The notes below the pieces were generated by a model. That model was not told the origin of the DNA, made no database searches, and was given only the letters and a program-made list of their open reading frames with translations. Both the position numbers and the translations under genes were made by a program. From Giardia muris (taxonomy: Eukaryota; Fornicata; Diplomonadida; Hexamitidae), in the NCBI GenBank assembly GCA_006247105.1, contig CM016929.1, positions 1,070,338-1,134,337 on the forward strand: DNA of 64,000 nt. Reading direction: 5' to 3'. Positions 19,801-28,800 of the stretch are shown in pieces. Position 1 is the stretch's first letter. Each line of letters opens with the position of its first letter.

Positions 19801-22800
19801 CTACACAGTGTTACACGCGAGACGTACCTGCAGAAGGCGGCGGCACGCATCAGCGCGTTACCCATCATCCTTCGAAGCATCGTGACGTACACCTATAATA
19901 CGTTTTCGCGCGTCCTGAGCTGTGTCAACAGCATCGAGGACGTCTTCGCGATCCGCGCGATGTTCTACTACTTCCTTCTACGGCTGGGGATCGTCGACGT
20001 AGTACGACGACCCCTCCAATCAGACTTTCTCGAGACCAATCTTCGGGACATCTCCCGCTTCCAAGGGGATGCGGAGGCGGTGATGAACGAGCGCATCATT
20101 CGGATCAATGAGTTCAGCGGTTATACCAGCGGTGCCGGCCCGATGGCGCAGATTGGAACCTTTGGCTATCTTCTCAACCTTTCTTTAACTCAGACGTCTG
20201 GGTTTTCTGGCCTCGAGCAGGTCCTCTCTCCTGAACAGCTTTTCATCATTGAGCATTATCGTAAGACCTTCAAGGAAGAGCGGCAAATCGCCATGCAGAC
20301 TCCAGAACAGCCATATGAGGTGCGTACTGAGGTTCCCCCACCTCCAGCGAACGCTGATGACGTTCAGCTCGCCTTTGCGCGCCAGGCGGTCCAGAACTCC
20401 CTACAGTGCGCGTTCTATGGGAAATACGCGTCCAATAACAAGACGTTCCTTGCAGACGAGATTTGGCCCTTCCCAGACGTCGCGGGATTCGCGACGACGG
20501 ACTTCCAGGCGATCACAGAGGTCATGAAGAGCATGCAAGGGAGTGGGCGTTCACCGGAGACCAACGCTCAAGCGGTTCTCGAAAGGCATAGCGAAGGGGC
20601 GATCCCACAGCTCGGTCTTGGGTTTTGTGGGTCACTCTCGTTCGACCTCACTCCTACCTTTGCTCTTAATGCTTTGTTCACTCCCTCAGACCACTTCACG
20701 GCCTTTGCGAATATCACCGTCCCAATTGTCGCGGCCCTTTGGAATGCTTGTTCGCTTTTCACTACGATCTTCGGAAATGGGAAAATCCATCTTCAAAAGG
20801 GGCCTGGAACCTATACGAAATGGTTGGCACGGAAGTATGCAGATTCCCTTAAGCAGCTTCGGAATCCTGAGACTGATAAGGTCGCCTTGCACGGGCTCGG
20901 CGCACTGGCCGCCTTGGTACAATATGAGCGCGACTCGGACGTGCTTGATAGTGCACTCGCCAATCAGTTGAGGACAAACCTTGGGAACATCCCCATCGAC
21001 TATTCGGGCGTCCCTATGACGCTGACGACGCGCATCTTCACAGAGTTCATGGAGCATACGCTCTCCGGGCTTCCTAAAGACCTCCCTTCAAAGCTATCCT
21101 TCAGGGGCCATGATCTTGCAAGGATCAACTCGGCGGAAACCTGCTTCGGCTATATCGATTATTCTGGTGGACTGAACACGAATCAGAAGTCAGCAGACTA
21201 TAACACATTCACTTTTCAGGCCGAGTTCCGCCTTTACGAATTCGGGTTCGGAGTACTTCGGAACGTCCATGATGTGAGCGATCGAACACTTCTTGAGCGG
21301 GATATTCACGGTATTGCCGAGCGCTTTCTGCATAACAAGTACACGTCTCTCAAGGCCATTAAGAAGAAGGCAAACCTTGAGCACCAGAAACTCCTTCGAG
21401 ACCGTGAGGATGCTATGTTCACCCGTCTGATGCCACATGTCCGTTCGCGTGATTCTGATAACCAGAACAATGCAGATGCCGTAGAGCTACGGAAACTTGC
21501 ACGGCCTCAACCGGAGGATCCATACATGTCATCGGATGAGGACGATGGTGTTCCAGTCTGGATCTCTCCGGAGGAGGCTGAGACCGATGATTCAGATTCA
21601 GAAGGTGGTGAGAAGGATCAGATGAATGCGGCAGAACGAATCCAACGTGGGCTTCCCAGGTCCTTGCACCTGACCTCTGCAGACCGCCTTTATGTCGAGT
21701 CCCATCTCCTTCAGCTTGACTCAGGAGAGTCGACGTCTGTACAGAACGTGGCGACGAATCCCGTGCACTTCAGCCCGCATCACTGCGCGCTGATCGTTGC
21801 GATGGGGTGCGCGATGCTTACGCCCTCATCGGTGTGCTTGACGGGTCCTTCGGGGAGTGGGAAGACGACGATCATGAAGGCCGCAAAGCTAGTCATGCGA
21901 GATCTTATCGCCCCAGAGTTTTTCCTTCTCACAGATGGGCACTCGGAGTCGACGGTTCAAGCATTGATCCGGACGATTGCGGCGCGGTGCTTACAAAGGA
22001 ACTATGTCACGGCTGCACGGGCGCGACTTCTGGGGAACTCCGCCCTTTCCGAGCGTGATGACTACGTTCTTGATTACACCGACACTTATTGTTATCCGTC
22101 ACTCCACCTTCATTGCTCCGACATCCGGGATGACGCCCCAGTTGATGGGCATCTTGCTCTACTTCTTCGAGACCATATGGTGCACTTGGATGAGGGGGGG
22201 ACGGTTCCAAGTCCGATCTACATTGATGCACCGTTCGACTTGAAGTCAGGCGTCATGACACTATCGGACATCTCTTTGCTTGTCGAAGGGACGTCACGTA
22301 ACCCGTTGGTCAAGTTCTGCAGTCTGACCGCGGAGATGCCAGCACAGACCGAGTCGTTCCTCGTTGGACTTTACCGCCGCAGCTTTCCACAGCAACCCGA
22401 GCTATGGTTCTACCAGTACGTCAGCGGCTTCTTCCTTGCTCGAGGCTCCTTCCCCGAGAGCCTCACAGACACGTACCCCATCTTCTGCAATATGGTCAAC
22501 AACCTCATCTCCGCCATCCTCTCGGGCGGGAGCCTTAGCGAAGGGCTCCAGAAGCTGATCAGTGAGGCGGATGACCAGGCGCGCATTGACGGCCTGACAG
22601 ATGAATCGGAGCCGAGCATAATAACGCTCCTCCGCCGGAATGGCGACTCATTCATCGGGCGCACTGGTGTCCATACCCTCTTCGGCGCTCTTCGTGGTAT
22701 GCCTCAGATCGGCCATAACGAGATGACGGATATCGGAGAACGCTTCGCTTCCTTATGCTTCCTTGGCTACCTCGACAGTACTGGGCTCGAGCCTGCAGTC

Positions 22801-25800
22801 CCGGAGGCCGCTCTTCAACAACAGCAGGCGCAGCCTCAACCGCCACAACAACCGCAACAGCAGCCGCCATCGGTCCATATAGTCGAGCCTGGGGCAGTGA
22901 AACACGGAGGTTCAGGGCGACGCACGAAGGATATCTCAAAACCAGCGCTCAATGTCGCCAAGCGTGATGAAGGGCCTTGGTCAGACGTCAAGGCGGCGTT
23001 ATTGACGCGCTTTGCTCTCTATCCATCATGGGAGGCCTATCTCATCAATCGCTCCATCCATCTCGGCAGAAAGTTGATTGGAGAGGCTCCCAAGACGGTG
23101 TTCGAGCCAGCCGCGTCGCCTCTCACACGTTATATTCCGATCAACAGGCTTCTAAATCCGACGATGACTGGAAGTTATTTAGGACATGTGGATGGGATCA
23201 TTGACGAGCGACCCGCCCTCCTCTCGCTTTCCTATCACACGATCAATGCATTCTGGTTTGCGCACATGCTCCTCCTTGTGCGTGCCCTACCCACCTTTGA
23301 CCCATTCCTCGTCGGCCGCGTCTTTCATACGTTCTTGTATGTACGCTCGATCCGAGAGTTAAATCAGGCGCGATTCCAGACCATCATCCGACACCCTCAG
23401 TATACTAGGCGTGCTGGGGCGCTATCGGGCTTGCAAAGCGGTGATCCCTTCCATGCTGCACGGATGAACATTGCAAAGCGTGCCGTCCCCTTTTCAGGGA
23501 AGATCTATGTCTCCATGCACCGTGGGAAGACGAACCTGGCGAAGAAGGGAATCAGTCAGGAGTTGCTGGATTACATGGACTCAATGGCCATTGCCGAAAA
23601 CAGAGCTTGGAACCGGACTCTTAGAAAAGCCACCTCTTCACTCGTCGTCGAGGATGGGGTCTCAGCGGCTGACGAAACGTTGCTGCGCATAGAGATGTTG
23701 AACCAAGCGCGAGTCCGTCGAGCGCGAACCCAAGGTCTTGAGGTGATGTGTCTTCCACTCGCCGCCCTTCTTGCACTTCGCCCTTCAAAGTGCATTCTCT
23801 CAGTTATCAATGGAACAAACACTTGCTACGACGCCATCGTGTCCAGCTTCCTTGCGATCTCCGGCTTCGAACTTCTGACCATAGAACGTCTTCGCTCACT
23901 CGACACGCTTGCGGCACAGGGGACCATTCTCATTGACCTGGTCGCTCTCACGCAGGCCGGAAACCCCATTAAGAATTACTTGATGGAGATGATCTCATCT
24001 GTCGTGCATGACAGTAATGATGCGGAGTTCCTCCTTCTGATCACTATTCTCAGACTTTCCATGGCTCTTGCGCTCGGGGTGCACCCCACAACCATCTATC
24101 CGGTTCAGAAGGTTCCACGAGATGTCACCAACGGGTTCATCACTTGGAGCTGTTTGAATAGCGGGTTGCCGTATCGAGTCGTCGGGAATGGGCGTGATCT
24201 CGCACTTTTGCCAGCCAAGCTCAACTCCTGGTCGGGATTAAGAGGAAAGTCAGTTGAAATGCTTCGTCAGGACCGTAAGGAAAAGCTTTCGAGCTTTCTT
24301 CTTCCGGCGGCACATGACATTGTTGTGACTGCACCGCGCTCTCTCCTGATCTCCTCGGCATCTGGGAATACGCCGGTTTACGAGCTACTTGCTCGTACCA
24401 TTGAGCCCCTATGCACCATGGATGGACTTTTCTCGGCGGAGGAGGCTCTCGCAGTGTGTACACTCGCCTGCGCTTCTGTTGGGCTTCGAATCACGCCGGA
24501 TCGTCGTTTCCTTCCGGGCCTTCTTTCCCTCAATTTCACCCTTATCGTTGTTGACGACTTACCTCTTGGATCTCAGACGTCCACCCTTCCGACTGGGCGT
24601 GTCGTCCTTGAAGCCCGCTCCTATTCGGACTATCTTCGAATCCCCTACTTCAACTCGATCAAATCTCCCGCCTTCGAACTTCTGCGTCACCTTAGCATGG
24701 GGCTCAGGACGTTTCGGCAGGAACAGACGAATACCAACAAGGGGACGACTCAGGATGCCCAGAAGATGCTGCTGGCCTCGAATAGCAACGTCACGGCTAG
24801 GCGCCAGGAGCTACGCCTGAACCTTCTCGAGCACCACTTCACGGACATCTTGAGTATATTCAAGCTTTCGCGCTGCGGAATCCCCGCAGACCCTCCCAAC
24901 CGCGTTTTCCGGCGTGGGAATACGGCCCGCCGCGTCTTCCTCGCAACATTCAAGTACACGTACGTCGTCGCCGCGCATTCCATCTACGCTTTCGCGTTCC
25001 GCTTCACACGGGCTCCGATCCCAACCATCGTCAGGTTTACCCGGCTTTGTGCTCGTCTCACAGACCTCATCTACCAGCGGCTCGACAGCTTCTTCGGGTG
25101 CATCGAGACACTCAACATGGCGCTCATGGCCTTCGAGGGCTTCGCCGCCTCCAGTAAGACGAAGTGCCGTGTTCTCGACCTGACCCGGCTCAGCTCGGAC
25201 CTTATTTCGCGGATAGTTGCGAGTGCCGTAGCGGCGGTCGAGCGGCAGCAGTCGGCTGGAAAGGCCTTTCAGAGCGCGTATGCGGACAGGACCCGGAACC
25301 TCCAGGCGGCAGTTGCGGAGGCCGTGGTAACCCGAGACATCTTGTACTCGATTATGGAGGCACTTAAGGTCGAGATCCGCCTATATGAGGCCATCGTTCA
25401 GGTCGGGTATCTTGATGCCATCCTCTGCGCCGCGTACCTCTGCTTTTCACAGACTGAGTGCTTACCAGAGGACGTGTGTTACCAATGCCTACTCAATGGG
25501 GATTGCGGGGACGTCACAGCCTCTCTTCGACACTATATAGGATTGGCGAAGGAGGGGACCATCGTGAGCGCCTTCACGGCTGCAATGGTCGTCATCCTGA
25601 ACTCGTCTAGCATCGAGGCACGTGTTCCGCTGTTCAAGAAGACTCAGGAGGCTTTACTCCAGGACCATGGGGTGGTAGGGATTCTTGGGAGTGTTCCGGG
25701 ACGCCCCTTCTTCCTTAGCCATATGTTATCGGTCCTGTCGCTGGACACGCCGATGTTTATAATCATGAAGGCCTTGAATATCGCCTGGAAGCCTAGAGAT

Positions 25801-28800
25801 CCCGAACAGGTGGTGCTAAATAGTGCCGCGATCTACGACCTTGTGGGAACTCAACTCTATGTTGTAACGCATACTGCTGGCCTCGCGACCGCCGCACTCC
25901 TTGAGGGGCTTCATAAGGGCTATCGTGGACACGTTTTTGTCCAAGACACCAAGAAGGTGCTCGAAAACCTGGCCGATAACACGATGGCGACTAACATCAC
26001 GAACCTCTATCTGAAGCGCGTCATTCGAGTCGATCTGACGTCTCCTCCAGATGAGTTCAAGCGTGCACTTCAACTTGATAATCATGATGTGGCTGATTCC
26101 GCACTTCGTGAAGGTGGAGGAGAGATGTCAAACCCTCTCGACGTCGAAGACCCGGAGGCGTTGGTTAATCCATGCGTTGTGTTCGAGGGCATTCCCAAGT
26201 ACTCCAGAGTATGTTTGATCCACAACTTCGGAGCACCGACGGCGAATCTTGCGAATATCAGCGTCCTGCGCTCAATCTACTTCGGCAATAGCGAGTCGAG
26301 GATGTCTCTTATCTTCGAGCTGCATCCGGGGGTAGATTTCATGACCGCTGCCACTCGGTCGAGGCTGTTGACGCAGGACGCCATCGACCGATTCAGCGCG
26401 CTGGTCCCGATCTACTACTCGCGAACGCCACCCGAGACCGGGGAGGATCAAGACCATCTGGAAAACATGACTCTCTACATTTCGAGCCTCATCACCGAGG
26501 CCCTGTTTGGAGAACGGACCTCTGGACGCGCCTTCATCGAGAGTTTCTTCAGCCACGTTGTGACCCTGAGCATTGGGCTCTTCAATCTTGCTCGAGTCCT
26601 CAGCGGATATCTTACCAGTATCGCCCCCGGTTGTGACAGCCTAAATAGCCTGTACAGCGCTAGTGTCGTCCCGGAGCATGCGGCACGTATGGTGCAGGTC
26701 TTGAGCTTCAGTCTGAAGTCTCCCGAGGCTAAGGAGGCACAGCTTCAATCCTTGGGCCATATCATCCGTCTAGGGGCTTCTGTCACGCACCCGGCCATCG
26801 TCAAGCACGCCTTTATCGCGGCTGCCGTTGAGGGCAAGGTGACTAAGCTCGACATCGATACGGAGTTCAATATAGCCTGTCTCGAATATGCGGTCGTCAT
26901 GACTACCGGCGCGCAGATCGCCCGCAGCGTCGCTAACGGGATTGCCATCGTTGTTGCAGTCATGGAAGAGCTTTCGGCGGTCCACTTCCCGGCCACGATC
27001 TTCATATCGAACGAATTACTCGATGACCTGAAACATCGGCTTCAGGTTGCCTCGCAACGGTATTCTGGGATGCTCCTTCAGAAGTACAGTGCTGAACCAT
27101 TGCCGATCCCAAAGGAGCAGATGGTCGCTAAAAAGCTTGTGAGTCTTCGATTATATCGCCCAATGATACACGCCGTGCGTGAGAACCCCGCTGGGATCAA
27201 GAACTTCCTTTCGGCGACGATTATGCCGCGCCTCAACGAACAGATCTTTAGGCTCGTTGACCCACGGATGGGAGCGGCTCTTCAATGCATTCTTTCCGTG
27301 CTCTTCTTCTCGACGGTTGACATCTTCGGAGGTGGTGCTGGAGGTGACCAGGAGAATAGCAGCATGCGCCGGGCGTGCGCGCAGCTCTTGGCGGGGAGGT
27401 GCGTCATCCGCGATATGGTTCGGATGGCGACGTCGCAGCAGCTAGCGAACGCCTTCCTCCTCGAGAGCCGGTTCTCGGTCCTCAACCGATACACGAAGCA
27501 GCAGCTGGCCGCCATTGAAAAGTATGGAAGTGTCACGGAGATAATTCCCGAGATCTGCACGATCAGCCCTCGGATCACGTATGCGTGGCTGGTGGTGACC
27601 ATCCTGTCGCGGTATAACTCGGTCGTGGCCGAGGCCCTCCCTTGGTTCGCCCAGAATCACAGCTCTTTTGTGGCCTTGGCCCTGACCGATAAGCCCTTGC
27701 TTGCCGCCCTGGCTTATTATGCGCAACAGCAACAACAGAGCGCGCCCAAACGTCCGGGGATGGAGCGCCTCTTACCAAAGGTCCACCAGGAGGCATTGAA
27801 GAAGAACGCCATCGTCAACCTCCCTCCAAACATGATTACGCCGACGGGAATCGTCATCTTCGCCATGTATTGCATCCATATCGTCCTTCGACCAGAGCAG
27901 ATCACTGAGGCCGGAGAGGACGTTCTAACCTTCATGTCCGCCCTTGTTGGAGATTCCCCGACCTTATTGTACAATAGGGTTTGCTCAAATGCGTCTTTGG
28001 GGACGTCCGGGATCAACCACTCGCCAATAAAGGCGCTCCTTCCACCAAAGGCGTCTGAGACCCCAGATTCCTCCGATTCTAAGCCCAGTTTGACTCCCAA
28101 GCAGAGAATTGTCAACGAGATCCAGCCTGGCTTCGAGTGCTTGTTACGATTTGTCTCTTGTGACCCTACCGGCTTCCGATTCCCTGAGAAGCTGATCAGT
28201 GACGACTTCTTCTCTCTCTTCGAGATGGCAGACACGGTCTTCGATACCTACGAGTTTCTTCGGCTCCCCTCGACCACCTCATCCGCCTTGGCCTGCGGGT
28301 TGATCTTTTACGATAGCTGTATTGCTGTCGAGACGGTTCTTCAGTTTGTCTTGTTACATACTCGTAGGGACGAAACGCCCATTCGTCTTCTCAAACTACC
28401 AACGCTTGCGGACTTCCTCGGGTCGATCGTCATCCTACCGATTGAGATGGCGTTGGGTGGATACGTCCTCATGGACCGTCTGATGGAGCAACTGATCAAA
28501 CATAGCGTTGCGTCCGAGCACGGGTCTATCAAACCCTTCTTCATCCTCGTCTCGTCCTGCATCTGTGGGGAGAGCATGTTATATCCGCCACGTGCGGGAC
28601 GAGTTCGTATGACCCTTACGCACAAGCTCGGGTCAATCGGCGCACTCAAACGCTTCATCGACTTCGCGCACCCAACGTCCTTCTACTTGCGGATGCCCAC
28701 GTCGCTTGTCACGGGCTTCACGCATACCTTCTGTTTGGCGGTTGCGATCACGTCGATGAATCTCCGAACCATTTGGAATCGTGAGGCCATTCCAGAGGTG

